The notes beneath the pieces were generated by a model. It did no database searches, was not told where the DNA came from, and worked only from the letters and a program-made list of their open reading frames with translations. A DNA stretch of 64,000 nt. Origin: Nibricoccus aquaticus (GTDB taxonomy: Bacteria > Verrucomicrobiota > Verrucomicrobiia > Opitutales > Opitutaceae). A program made the translations under genes and the position numbers. The stretch spans positions 3,241,501 through 3,305,500 of the forward strand of contig NZ_CP023344.1 in assembly GCF_002310495.1 (NCBI RefSeq), given 5' to 3'. Shown here piece after piece: positions 8,046-16,624 of this stretch (positions are counted from its first letter, which is position 1; each line of letters opens with the position of its first letter).

Positions 8046-9023
8046 GTGAACGATCCTATCGACAGCCGTCAGCTCCAGATATTCCTGTGCCTCGCCACCA
8101 AGGGCAGCCTCAAGGCTGCTGCGGCTGAGCTGTTTCTGACGAGTTCAGCCATCAGCCACTCGATCACTAATCTGGAGGCATCGCTGGGTGTGCCGCTTTT
8201 TCACCGCTCGGGCAAAGGACTGGTGCTGACGCCTAAGGGGGAGTTTTTACGGCGAAAATCGATCCCACTGATTGCACAGATGAATAATATTCGTTCTGCG
8301 CTGACGGGTGACAGCCTGGCGGACCGGGCTTCGTTGCGGGTGGCTGCTGGCTATAATTTTCTCACTTATAAGGCGCCGGACATCGTGCGGGAATTCAACG
8401 AGTGTTTTCCTCGCGGCAGCCTGACTATCCGGGCGGCGGAGCGGGACAAGTGCCTGAAATTGCTCCTGGACCGGGAGGTGGATGCGGTGGTGCTGGTTGA
8501 TCCGCCGGAGGACGGCCCGGATTTTAGCTACACGCGGCTTTTTGAGGATGAGCTCATGCTGCTGATGCACGGTCGCAATCCGCTTGCGGGACTCGAGATC
8601 GTGCCGGTGGCGGATTTGAACAACAAGTCCTTGGTGGTTTCCCGTCTGCAAAGTTACACGACGAATCACATCGTCGAGCAGGCGAAGCGTAAGGGCGTGG
8701 TCTTCCGGGAGTGCTTTGAGGTCGGCAACACTGCCGCCATCTATGAGATGGTCAAAATGGGGCAGGGCCTGGCGCTGCTACCCAACTGGATCGTGAAGCT
8801 GGAGGAGCCTTCATCGCTGGTCGTGGCCCGGCCGGTATCGGGTATCCGCCTTTCCCGTACTTGGGCTTATGTGGAGCCGACCTGGAAAGCACCGAATCTG
8901 GCAGGCCGCACGTTTAAGCGGTTGTGTCTGCAAGCGGCCTATGCGGCGGCGGGCGGTAAGGGGGCTCTGACTCACCATCACGCGAGTTCGGCGCCGTTTG
9001 CTTCAGGCGCGGCAGGCAGGTGA
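8046..9023 (+). CDS. LysR-family transcriptional regulator
   Basis: From the GTG at 8046 this is 325 residues. An N-terminal winged HTH (DSRQLQIFLCLATKGSLKAA, then SSAISHSITNLEASLGVPLF and LTPKGEFL) is followed by a periplasmic-binding-like effector domain (about 90-300). A longer start at 7992 adds 18 residues that do not look like LysR sequence, so GTG is preferred. It is divergent from the NrtA-like binding protein and probably controls it, with a small anion or nitrogen signal as possible effector. The C-terminus is a low-complexity Ala/Gly/His tail. It is the last chromosomal gene before the island boundary at 9141. Confidence 0.88.
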   Translation: MNDPIDSRQLQIFLCLATKGSLKAAAAELFLTSSAISHSITNLEASLGVPLFHRSGKGLVLTPKGEFLRRKSIPLIAQMNNIRSALTGDSLADRASLRVAAGYNFLTYKAPDIVREFNECFPRGSLTIRAAERDKCLKLLLDREVDAVVLVDPPEDGPDFSYTRLFEDELMLLMHGRNPLAGLEIVPVADLNNKSLVVSRLQSYTTNHIVEQAKRKGVVFRECFEVGNTAAIYEMVKMGQGLALLPNWIVKLEEPSSLVVARPVSGIRLSRTWAYVEPTWKAPNLAGRTFKRLCLQAAYAAAGGKGALTHHHASSAPFASGAAGR

Positions 9024-9140
9024 CGCGGTACGGACCTGAGGCACTGTTTATTAAGTGGCAGCGATAGTGTTTAGCTGCGAGCTGTCGGATGGTGCTACTG
9101 GCTCATTGAGTCCCCGAAACCACATGGATTTCTTGTTAGG

Positions 9141-9188
9141 GATGGCTGCCCGGGTAGGGATCGAACCTACGACCAAGTGATTAACAGT
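9141..9188. repeat. attL: Left attachment repeat (truncated tRNA-Asn copy)
   Basis: These 48 bases are identical to 30011-30058, where they form the 3' part of the tRNA-Asn gene from the anticodon loop to CCA plus two bases. Here the 5' half of the tRNA is missing, so this is a displaced tRNA end and not a gene. With the integrase 98 bp further in, it marks the left end of the island. Confidence 0.93.
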
Positions 9189-9285
9189 TTGTTGCTTTAG
9201 GTATTTTCGTTTGTCTGCAACTGTCGTTTTCTGTCGGCACTTAAATGCTTGTTTTCATAGGTAATAATCTGCGTAAGTTCACGAC

Positions 9286-10668
9286 ATGATCAGACAGGAG
9301 GAAGTAGTTGAGGATGTCAAAAGTGGCCAAGAAGTGGCCAAGCAAAGTGGCCAAGCAAGCCAATCTCGCTTCCATGTGGATTACTGGAAAGTACGGCTTT
9401 ACCGGAAGACCTTCACACGCGATGGCGTCCGTAGCGAAGTGCCCGAGTGGTCCGTGCGATTGCAGCATTTGGGGCGGCGGGAGGCTTTCGCCTTGGGAAG
9501 CACCAATGCCCAAGTGGCGTCGGCCAAGGCGAAGCAGATAGCTACTTTTCTGGATGCTAACGGCTGGGAATCGACTCTCGCCAAATTCAAACCTGGAATG
9601 ACCCCGAAGGTGGAGGTCTGCTCGTTGGGGGAATTTCTCGCTGACGTGGCGATGCGCAGCCATCTGAAGCCAATCACTATTCGGCGCTACGCAGTGAAGC
9701 TGCGTAAAATCATATCTGATGTTACCAAAGCGGATGCAGGAGCCAAAGGAAAAGCCAAGCGCTCCAAGTACGACTATGTTAACGGTGGGCTAAAGGCGTG
9801 GCTCGCGAAGGTAGATTCTCAATCGCTCGACGTGCTTACTCCTGAGGTGATCACGACCTGGCGCAACGAGTATGTCGCTCGTGCTGGAGCGGATCCGATC
9901 AAACGAAAATCAGCCGAGCGCTCGGCCGCTTCGTACATGCGGGGCGCACGTTCGCTATTCACCGCGGACGTGCTTGCGACCTTAAAAGTGAAACTCTTGG
10001 GAAATCCATTCAGCGGCGTAAAACTGAAGGATCCAGGACCGCAGCGTTACCGTTCTGAAGTCAGTGCTGAATGGCTGCTCGCCTGTGCTCAGAGCGAGCT
10101 TCGAATCGAGCATCCGCAGCAATTTCTAGCGCTATTCCTGTGCTTATGGGCGGGTCTGCGTCGGAAGGAAGCCGATCTTCTGATGTGGGACCAAGTCGAT
10201 TTCCAGAAGGGTCAGATTCAAATACGCCGCACGATCTACTTTGAACCCAAGACCGAAGAAAGTCAGCGTGTCGTCGACTTGCCCGATGAGGCTCTGAACG
10301 TACTTCGGTTATTTAGAAAGGAATCTAAGTCGGAGTTCTTACTTGAGGGTAGCGATCCGAATCCAGCGGCGACCTACGAATACTATCGTTGCGACAGTAC
10401 ATGGAGAGATCTTCACCAATGGCTGCGCGGGAAAGGTATTCTGCAAAAAAAGGCGATTCACTCTCTACGCAAAGAAAGTGGTTCACTTATCGCCTCAGCG
10501 CATGGGATAGAAGCTGCACGTCAGCATCTGGGCCATCGAGACATCCGCACCACGTCTTCTCACTACGTGGATAAAAAGAAGCGCATTGAAGTGCATCTTC
10601 CGCTCGGTAACTGGCCGGACAATGCCACCGTGGTTTCAAGTTATGGGTTTGGGGCGGCTAAACTCTAG
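9286..10668 (+). CDS. int: Tyrosine-type site-specific integrase
   Basis: This 460-residue recombinase should catalyse integration and excision at tRNA-Asn. The catalytic set is visible in order: Arg292 in WAGLRRKEADLL, His392-x-x-Arg395 (HSLRK), His417 in QHLGHRD, and nucleophile Tyr427 in SSHYVDKK. The N-terminal 110 residues (DYWKVRLYRKTF, FALGSTNAQVASAKA) look like the arm-binding region of integrases from Verrucomicrobia, followed by a SAM-like core-binding domain. It is the first gene inside the left att repeat. Its first 25 codons overlap three direct repeats that also occur at the right end (9321-9356). Confidence 0.93.
   Translation: MIRQEEVVEDVKSGQEVAKQSGQASQSRFHVDYWKVRLYRKTFTRDGVRSEVPEWSVRLQHLGRREAFALGSTNAQVASAKAKQIATFLDANGWESTLAKFKPGMTPKVEVCSLGEFLADVAMRSHLKPITIRRYAVKLRKIISDVTKADAGAKGKAKRSKYDYVNGGLKAWLAKVDSQSLDVLTPEVITTWRNEYVARAGADPIKRKSAERSAASYMRGARSLFTADVLATLKVKLLGNPFSGVKLKDPGPQRYRSEVSAEWLLACAQSELRIEHPQQFLALFLCLWAGLRRKEADLLMWDQVDFQKGQIQIRRTIYFEPKTEESQRVVDLPDEALNVLRLFRKESKSEFLLEGSDPNPAATYEYYRCDSTWRDLHQWLRGKGILQKKAIHSLRKESGSLIASAHGIEAARQHLGHRDIRTTSSHYVDKKKRIEVHLPLGNWPDNATVVSSYGFGAAKL
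9319..9356. repeat. Left cluster of integrase-type direct repeats
   Basis: Three copies of AAGTGGCCAAG start at 9321, 9332 and 9345. A 26-bp stretch (9319-9344) is repeated exactly at 29942-29967 near the other end of the island. The same short repeat near both att sites is the pattern of arm-type integrase sites. The cluster lies within the 5' coding part of int, which constrains both functions. Confidence 0.65.
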
Positions 10669-10697
10669 GCTGGTATTGTCGAATTTAATGCCATAGA

Positions 10698-10763
10698 TAA
10701 AGACTATTAAATTAGTCTTTAATTCGACATTTACCGAAATAAAGGCTATTTTAATAGCACTTA
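10698..10763. promoter_or_regulatory. Twin operator sites upstream of hipB
   Basis: Two related 24-bp palindromic sites lie in an AT-rich leader. The first (10698-10721) has perfect 9-bp arms TAAAGACTA/TAGTCTTTA around a 6-bp centre. The second (10740-10763) starts TAAAGGCTATT and ends 3 bp before the hipB ATG, with the core GCTATT-TT-AATAGC. Their centres are 42 bp apart, four helical turns. HipB proteins repress their own operon through such repeats, so these are probable HipB operators. Confidence 0.72.
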
Positions 10764-10766
10764 AAA

Positions 10767-11096
10767 ATGAGCCAATCGTCCGCAAATTTTTCAGAAAAAG
10801 CTGCAGCTAGATCGCTTTTAAACCGGATCAAGGCGCAGCGTCTGGCTAGGAATTGGACTCAGCGGGAGATGGCCAAGCGGTCCGGAATTTCTTTCGCCAC
10901 CTACAAAAACTTCGAGCAGGGGATGGGAAACATCACTTTGCTCAATCTACTCAAGATCCTTGGCATCCTCAACAGCCTGGATCGCTTGGCTGAACTCGTG
11001 CCGCCTACAGTCCCGGCAGAGAAGGAAACATTGGAGACACTGGAGCGCTCACCTCGGCAACGCGCATCTCTGAAACGCTCGTCGATGTCGCTATGA
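10767..11096 (+). CDS. hipB: HipB-like XRE antitoxin
   Basis: This 109-residue protein has a helix-turn-helix of the XRE type at about residues 18-72 (IKAQRLARNWTQREMAKRSG, then FATYKNFEQG). A charged tail follows. It overlaps the next gene, a HipA homologue, by 4 bp (ATGA), the usual antitoxin-first order. It should bind the two palindromes directly upstream and neutralise the HipA kinase. The tail past residue 80 (PAEKETLETLERSPRQRAS) is longer than in E. coli HipB. Confidence 0.85.
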   Translation: MSQSSANFSEKAAARSLLNRIKAQRLARNWTQREMAKRSGISFATYKNFEQGMGNITLLNLLKILGILNSLDRLAELVPPTVPAEKETLETLERSPRQRASLKRSSMSL

Positions 11097-12397
11097 GTTC
11101 TCCGGCGCCTTCTCTCGGTGTTAATTGGTATAACGGCCTGCAGGTCGGCAGAGTAGTTGTACCCGGTGAGCCGCGCTTCGGGTACCTGCCTGAATGGCTG
11201 AAGAACGGCTACAGTCTTTCGCCCATCAAAGTGCCCTTCGAGTTGTCGGTGCATCGCGTGAGGGCATGGGAGTTCGATCAGCTGCCCGGGTTTATTGCCG
11301 ACTGTATCCCTGATCAATGGGGCCGGAAAATTATGGCGGCCGATCTCGCCCGGCATGAACTCAAGCCGACGCCGCTTAATATGCTGGCTTGGGTGGGAGA
11401 GCGTGGGATTGGAGCGCTCAAGTTTTTGCCGCCCATCTCTGAAGATGGTTCTTCCGATAAATGGGAAGCGGTTGAGCCACTATTTTTGGCGCGTCAGGCA
11501 CAAGAGGTTGTGAAAAAATCACCGCCAGAGGCTTTCGAATTTTTGCTGAAAGCAGGCACGGCTGGCGGTGCATTCCCAAAAGCAAACGTCGCGATGCTGC
11601 CGGACAAAAACCTGCTTTGCGGTGGGAATATCACGCACGAACTTCAGAAGAACTATGTAGGCGCTCGTCTCGGAATTCTTAAAATTGACAGTGAGGATGA
11701 CCCTGCACGAACAAGCACGGACGGAAGGCTCGAATGCGCTTATATGGAAATGGCGCGTGCGGCCGGTATCCGTACGGCGAATGCGGAGGTTTTATCAGAT
11801 GCGGCTGGCAATCGTGTCCGGAACCATCTCTTCGTTGAGCGATTCGACGTCTCTGCTAGCCACGATCACCGTCTGCACTTGGTTTCGCTCGCGGGTTTGC
11901 TCGAATCTTTTAGTCTCACCTACGCAGAGCTTTTCTCAGCCTGTAGACAGCTGACTGAGAATCGGGAAGAACTCTTGGAAGCGGTGAAACGGATGGTGTT
12001 TAACGCCCGCGCGGGAAACGCCGACGATCACGGAAAGAATCACTCGTTCGTTTTCGATGATCGTGATCTGCGGTGGCGTCTTTCCCCCGCTTACGATCTC
12101 ACGCTTAATTACTCTGATGATCGGACCTTCAATGGTCTGCTTCATCAGACATTTGGTGCGACCCCGAGGCTCGCTCAACTTCGGAGCCAAGCTGATCAAT
12201 TCGCCGTAACCGCTGCCGAGTTCGATTCCATCGATGCAGCCGTTAAAACATCAATCACTGCGTGGCCGACGTTCGCGAAAAAAGCGGGACTTGATCAAGC
12301 CGAAGTCGACCGCGTGTCAGAGCTGCACCGCAGAATTGAAGATCAAATGAGCACTGATGGATCTCGTTCAGTGCGCAAACGGCCTCGTTTGTTTTAG
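11093..12397 (+). CDS. hipA: HipA-family Ser/Thr kinase toxin
   Basis: This 434-residue kinase starts with a HipA N-terminal subdomain (YNGLQVGRVVVPGEPRFGYL, about 12-60). A Gly-rich ATP loop follows (KAGTAGGAFPKANV, about 149-162), then the catalytic block NADDHGKN (309-316) and the metal-binding SPAYDLT (Asp335). HipA of E. coli phosphorylates glutamyl-tRNA synthetase and causes growth arrest; related kinases use other targets, so the substrate here is unknown. With hipB it probably acts as an addiction module that stabilises the island, and possibly as an abortive defence gene. Its 3' end converges with the six-gene defence operon, 21 bp away. Confidence 0.87.
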   Translation: MSSPAPSLGVNWYNGLQVGRVVVPGEPRFGYLPEWLKNGYSLSPIKVPFELSVHRVRAWEFDQLPGFIADCIPDQWGRKIMAADLARHELKPTPLNMLAWVGERGIGALKFLPPISEDGSSDKWEAVEPLFLARQAQEVVKKSPPEAFEFLLKAGTAGGAFPKANVAMLPDKNLLCGGNITHELQKNYVGARLGILKIDSEDDPARTSTDGRLECAYMEMARAAGIRTANAEVLSDAAGNRVRNHLFVERFDVSASHDHRLHLVSLAGLLESFSLTYAELFSACRQLTENREELLEAVKRMVFNARAGNADDHGKNHSFVFDDRDLRWRLSPAYDLTLNYSDDRTFNGLLHQTFGATPRLAQLRSQADQFAVTAAEFDSIDAAVKTSITAWPTFAKKAGLDQAEVDRVSELHRRIEDQMSTDGSRSVRKRPRLF

Positions 12398-12418
12398 GTC
12401 GAACGGACAGCAAGAACT

Positions 12419-13723
12419 TCACTGCAACCGTGTAGGCTCATGCGGGAGATTGTGTGTTTTCAAAAACGCGATCATGTGCTCAAAAAACGCGTCAGGTTGA
12501 GCGACCCTGCTCTCTTGTGGATAAAGTGCATAGTCTTCTGGATGCCAATCATGGCAGCGCCGATGAAGTTTGGGAGACTCGAAAATCTCGTGCAGAAATA
12601 GCTGATTATCTTCCATCTTTTCGGCGATCTCCAGCGGCACTTCGCATCCTTGGCAGGAAATATTCTTCGTTATGAAGAGTAGCCTCGCCCAAGCACGAAG
12701 TTGGACTGCGGTCCGCCCTTCGTCCCAATAATATGGCATGAAGTCACTCACGTAGCGAAAAATGATCGTTTCGTTGCTCAATCGCGCAAGTGGTACTCGT
12801 ACGATTACGAAGACTCTGTTTTGACCCTTTCGTTTCCAATCCTTACCGCTTCCATACCGTACAAATAATGCTTCCGGACTTGCCGGGATTTCGTCGTAGA
12901 TCAGCGAGTCGACATACTGACTAATTTCTTTGAGGAAAAGCGCCGGACGTTTGTCATAATCGCACCAGTCGAAGATTTGGCTATCCTCGCCATCGATCCA
13001 CTCTCGTCGAACTCCAAAGGTTTGGGCTACCCAAGCGGTTTTTGATTCATCTAACCATCGCAGGAATACGGCGTCATTCTGCTGATCGGCAAAGGTGATG
13101 GTGAAGGGGGCTTTTCGCGCGGAGAAGAATCGAGCTAGATGTCCGGGCTGTAAACCGTGGCCTGAAAGGATGCGGCGAACGCGCTGTGCCAAAGCGAGAA
13201 GTTGAGGTTCTGTGACAGCTCCCGAGGTGGTTGCTGTGTTCTTTTCAACTCGGCTGAGGATCCAGTCAGTAAGCTGCTGTCCACTGAGCTTTTTTTTCAC
13301 GCCGTCCAAGCGCACGAAACAACCATGGCCGCCAGTGTAGAACGGTTTTGAGGAATTACCTGCCGGCACCTCCAATTCGACTACCGTGGAATTGACCTCG
13401 CCGTTGATTACGGGATGTAGCGTGAGTTTGAAGCGACCTGGATCCAGCTGCGGCTGAATCTCGGAAAGTTTGCCGACCACCACTTCGCGTAAACGTTCGC
13501 GTTCGGATGCTGATAGCTCCACTCCTACCACGACTCTGTCAGTGTTGCGGATGCCCCAGTAGATGCGACCACCCTCCGAGTTGAGGAATGCTACTGCGTA
13601 TTCGTCGGCAGCATTTGAAATAGAGCCGAATGGGTTTGGTCCCTTGACTTCCTTGAACTCCACATGGCGCGTTTCCTCGCATTTTAGTGCCTCCCCTAAT
13701 ACAAACTGCGGAGGCGCTTTCAT
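12419..13723 (-). CDS. AlbA_2 (Schlafen-type) domain protein
   Basis: This 434-residue protein has an N-terminal AlbA_2 domain (about residues 12-130). Diagnostic features are ETRHVEFKEVKG, then AFLNSEGGRIYWGIRNTDRV and VVGVELS. The middle and C-terminal 300 residues are of unknown type (QIFDWCDYDKRPALFLKEI and others). AlbA_2 domains are related to the Schlafen core and are found in nucleic-acid-binding regulators and in some RNA-cleaving defence proteins. Whether the acidic residues here form a nuclease site cannot be judged. It is the last gene of the operon that starts with hsdR and overlaps the preceding gene by 4 bp. Confidence 0.75.
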   Translation of the reverse strand: MKAPPQFVLGEALKCEETRHVEFKEVKGPNPFGSISNAADEYAVAFLNSEGGRIYWGIRNTDRVVVGVELSASERERLREVVVGKLSEIQPQLDPGRFKLTLHPVINGEVNSTVVELEVPAGNSSKPFYTGGHGCFVRLDGVKKKLSGQQLTDWILSRVEKNTATTSGAVTEPQLLALAQRVRRILSGHGLQPGHLARFFSARKAPFTITFADQQNDAVFLRWLDESKTAWVAQTFGVRREWIDGEDSQIFDWCDYDKRPALFLKEISQYVDSLIYDEIPASPEALFVRYGSGKDWKRKGQNRVFVIVRVPLARLSNETIIFRYVSDFMPYYWDEGRTAVQLRAWARLLFITKNISCQGCEVPLEIAEKMEDNQLFLHEIFESPKLHRRCHDWHPEDYALYPQESRVAQPDAFFEHMIAFLKTHNLPHEPTRLQ

Positions 13724-14595
13724 CGTGTCGAAGAAGGGGGGATCGCCGGCATCGCTAAAATAAGTTCGGCGTCAATCCGCGTACGAACCGTTCTGGCAAT
13801 TCTTTGTAGCCGACTGTGGAACTCATTTTTTTCGCCCTCCCTTAAAAAACCGCGAGGCGAATTTTCCCGCTTAGGATAAAATTTAGCGCGCGTATTCATT
13901 CCCTCATCGCGGGCCTCACCGCTAGTCACCGTGGCAATAGAACTCTCCAATTCATTCAACCAACGAGCTGGTTCAGTCGGAGCCAGACCTGTTAGCATCT
14001 CGCGAATTCGGACTGCCACCTCTTTGAATCTCAGGCGTTGTTGAAACGGAAGAGGTGTTGATTGGAGTACGCTTATGGTGGGCGCGTTTTCATAGGCGAT
14101 CCGATGTGGCTCACGAGTTAGCGGAGCCGATGGATCAAAGCCGCTCAACGCAAACCACTCGGATTCGTCATGAACACGCTGTGTCAGATAGTACTGATCT
14201 AGTTCTTCAGTAGTGTGAAACCGTGGTGTGACATAGAAAACGCTCAACGGATTTTCCCTCTCTAGGTCCATCAATTGTTCATGTTGTGTCATCCCTGAAG
14301 AGTTTACCCGTTCGGTTCGTAGATGCATCCGAAAGTAGGGCGTATTGAAACCGGGAGGCATACCTTTTGGCCCACCACTCCGGCGGCGCATGATCTGAGG
14401 GATTTTGAATTGAAGGAAAAACGGCCATGCCACGAAATTTAAGGCTACGTCGAATCCTCCACCCGCGGAACCTTCTTCGAGAAGCGAGATGAATCGCGGT
14501 GCTCCGGCAAGGCCGCCGCAACTGCCACTGCGAGCGAGATTGTCCACTAAGGCGTAGCCGTAGCTGAATTCGGAAAAATCGGGATATTCGGCCAT
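13720..14595 (-). CDS. PD-(D/E)xK nuclease-like protein of the defence operon
   Basis: This 291-residue protein is of no family I can name. Its N-terminal third reads like a restriction-endonuclease fold. EFSYGYALVDNL is a likely first helix, then comes FISLLEEGSAGGGFDVAL with Glu40/41 and Asp49. PFFLQFKIPQIM follows, carrying Gln62-x-Lys64. The spacing E-x8-D-x12-QxK is compatible with a PD-(D/E)xK active site in which Gln replaces the second acid. It lies 6 bp after the ATPase gene and overlaps the AlbA_2 gene by 4 bp, so the three are tightly coupled. A nuclease effector licensed by the ATPase is a reasonable inference. Confidence 0.65.
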   Translation of the reverse strand: MAEYPDFSEFSYGYALVDNLARSGSCGGLAGAPRFISLLEEGSAGGGFDVALNFVAWPFFLQFKIPQIMRRRSGGPKGMPPGFNTPYFRMHLRTERVNSSGMTQHEQLMDLERENPLSVFYVTPRFHTTEELDQYYLTQRVHDESEWFALSGFDPSAPLTREPHRIAYENAPTISVLQSTPLPFQQRLRFKEVAVRIREMLTGLAPTEPARWLNELESSIATVTSGEARDEGMNTRAKFYPKRENSPRGFLREGEKNEFHSRLQRIARTVRTRIDAELILAMPAIPPSSTR

Positions 14596-14601
14596 GGATA
14601 G

Positions 14602-16614
14602 CTAGAAGTTTTCTCCGAGAAGTTTGCCGTTTGGAGCCGAGGCATCGAGTATCGGGTCGATCAGCCACGGTGACCGCAGTAAGCTGTCGGGTGGCGGCTC
14701 AGTGGTGGTGACGATATACTGGAATGCTGGTGCTCGTTGTCCGAAAGCCTCTTCTAACGCGTGAATAGTTGAGAAGATATTTCGGTAGATACTGGCGTCC
14801 ATGTCCGCTTCCCGAGGGCCATCATGTAGGTGGAAAAGCGGGTGAGCGCCACGCCCTTCTACACCGCTTACCAATGCGGCTAGATCGAAGCAGATGATTT
14901 TGAGCGTCTCCAAGGCAGCGCTTGTGAGATCGATTTCATTGTTCAGCCCTGGATTGATTTTTCGGCCGCGAAAGCGGATTTCGCCACGCACGTTCTCTTC
15001 ATCGAAAATCGTCCGCGAAACGCGGCCGAAGGTCTCTGAAAATGCACTGAGAGCGGCGGTGTTTTTATCGCGCAGCATGGCCTGAAGCTCCTGGGATCTG
15101 CGGATCTTCTGCTCTAGGTCTGCCACGGATTTTTCCAAGCGATCTGACTCTGTTTTATCCGATCGTGCGCGTTCGGCTTCGTTTGCTATACTTTCTTCGT
15201 TCACGAACTGACGGGAGAGTGCAGCGCGGGCTTCGTCGTAAATAGCTGTCTCTTTTCGCAAGGCTTGCTCGCTATCCTTCAATCCCTGTCGGCGCGTACT
15301 AAGTAATAGGCGCACGCGTTGGAGCTGCGTTTCTGCAAGGGTCTTTTCGGCGCTCACTTTTTCGATGGTTGGTCCGGTATCGAGCGCAGCTTTTTTGTGT
15401 TCGATTGGAAGTGTGCGGCCGAGAGCAAGCGGACATTCGTGCTCAATGGCAGCCGCGAGTGTGTGTCCGCACAAGAGACCGGCGTCAGGGTCGTTTTCTC
15501 TGATCCACTTTGCGAGGTCGGCGGCTGATTGCTCGCCGCGAAGTTGCCGCAGCTGCTGTTCGAAATAGCGGATTTTGCCCTGTACGCTCTTTTCCTGGCC
15601 TTCCGTCACATCGAAGGCGCTGCGTGCGATTACGAAATTGTCGCGCGCTGTTTTGAGCGCAGGTGTAGGTTCGAAGTTCTTTAGCAGGGCCTCCGTGGCT
15701 TTGGCACGGCTTCTCCATTCCGTCACAACTGCTTGGAGAAAATCTGCGCCCGCAACGTCGGTTCGGAAATCCGGGAACTGCGCTCTCAAGCGATCGTAAA
15801 CCGAGTCGCCCCGGAAACGCAGAAGCGGCGCATCACGCTCGGCTTCGTTTTTTCGCTTGAGCAGGCCTTTGTTATTTTCGAGCTCGGACTGCTCCGCAGT
15901 GTCGATGAGGCCGAGGACCGCACGAAAGAGAAAGTGGCGATCTTCAGCGACCATATCGGGCGCGTGAGAATCGCTGTCGGAATGGCGCAGTTCGGCGAGG
16001 CCTGAGAACCGGCATTCCTGATCACGTGTCAGCCATTGCAGTACGTGTGGCCATTCAATGGGCGTGGGTGCAGTGGCGAAAGTCGCGACGGGAAGAGGCT
16101 CCGCCAGCACACCGGTTAACTCACTTTCGTAGGTCTTGAAATTCTCGCGTCCCTCGTCGCTAGCAAAGAGTGTATCGATGGTTCGGTTGCGGTAGGCATA
16201 GGAAGCGGGGCCGACCTTGAAAGGGCGACACACCAGCCATGGCGTGCCATCGAGGATGACTTCGCCCACGACCCAGCCCTCGGGAAAAGTGTCTCGAAGG
16301 CGGGCGCGTTGCTCGTCGTTGCCAAAGGAGCCCTCGCCCAGGACATAGCGGATGAATCGACAAAAAGTGGTTTTCCCGGTGCCATGGCCGGATACGCCAC
16401 CTGTATAACCTTGGCCATTGGCTGCGCGTTGGCGCGGCTTCGCCCAGAGAATGTTCAGGCCTCGTCGCAGCCGGATGCCGCGCAGGAGATTGGATGTGCC
16501 CGGTGCGAGTACGCGGTAGATGCGCAGCTCGCGCACCCAGATCCGGGGCTCTTGCAACGATTCGGAAGGTTTGAAGCCGGTGGTTCGTGCGAAGAGTTCG
16601 GTTTGGGTGGGCAT
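14602..16614 (-). CDS. SMC/Rad50-like ABC ATPase with hook-like Cys/His motif
   Basis: This 670-residue protein has a split ABC ATPase head. The N-terminal half has Walker A SGHGTGKTT (75-83). The C-terminal half has a signature-like LTSAALETLKI (563-573) and a Walker-B-like PLFHLHDGPREADMD (592-606). Between them lie two long helices (about 300-370 and 415-520), as in SMC and Rad50 proteins. At the turn between the helices is CGH...HEC (Cys382, His384, His392, Cys394), reminiscent of a zinc hook but with 11 residues between the cysteines. It starts 10 bp after hsdS. Related ATPases drive Lamassu and ABC-3C type defence systems; assignment to either is not established. Confidence 0.78.
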   Translation of the reverse strand: MPTQTELFARTTGFKPSESLQEPRIWVRELRIYRVLAPGTSNLLRGIRLRRGLNILWAKPRQRAANGQGYTGGVSGHGTGKTTFCRFIRYVLGEGSFGNDEQRARLRDTFPEGWVVGEVILDGTPWLVCRPFKVGPASYAYRNRTIDTLFASDEGRENFKTYESELTGVLAEPLPVATFATAPTPIEWPHVLQWLTRDQECRFSGLAELRHSDSDSHAPDMVAEDRHFLFRAVLGLIDTAEQSELENNKGLLKRKNEAERDAPLLRFRGDSVYDRLRAQFPDFRTDVAGADFLQAVVTEWRSRAKATEALLKNFEPTPALKTARDNFVIARSAFDVTEGQEKSVQGKIRYFEQQLRQLRGEQSAADLAKWIRENDPDAGLLCGHTLAAAIEHECPLALGRTLPIEHKKAALDTGPTIEKVSAEKTLAETQLQRVRLLLSTRRQGLKDSEQALRKETAIYDEARAALSRQFVNEESIANEAERARSDKTESDRLEKSVADLEQKIRRSQELQAMLRDKNTAALSAFSETFGRVSRTIFDEENVRGEIRFRGRKINPGLNNEIDLTSAALETLKIICFDLAALVSGVEGRGAHPLFHLHDGPREADMDASIYRNIFSTIHALEEAFGQRAPAFQYIVTTTEPPPDSLLRSPWLIDPILDASAPNGKLLGENF

Positions 16615-16624
16615 GGAAGAAAAA

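Noticed and set aside
9141-9188. Possible second tRNA-Asn gene on the minus strand
   Set aside because: Only the 3' part from the anticodon loop is present; the acceptor 5' strand and D-arm are missing. It is an att repeat.
9319-9356. Short regular repeats considered as a CRISPR array
   Set aside because: Repeats are 11 bp, spaced 11-13 bp with no spacers, and lie in a coding sequence. No cas gene is present.
14602-16614. RloC-type anticodon nuclease
   Set aside because: It shares the ATPase/coiled-coil plan, but I cannot find the HEPN-type nuclease triad within the protein.
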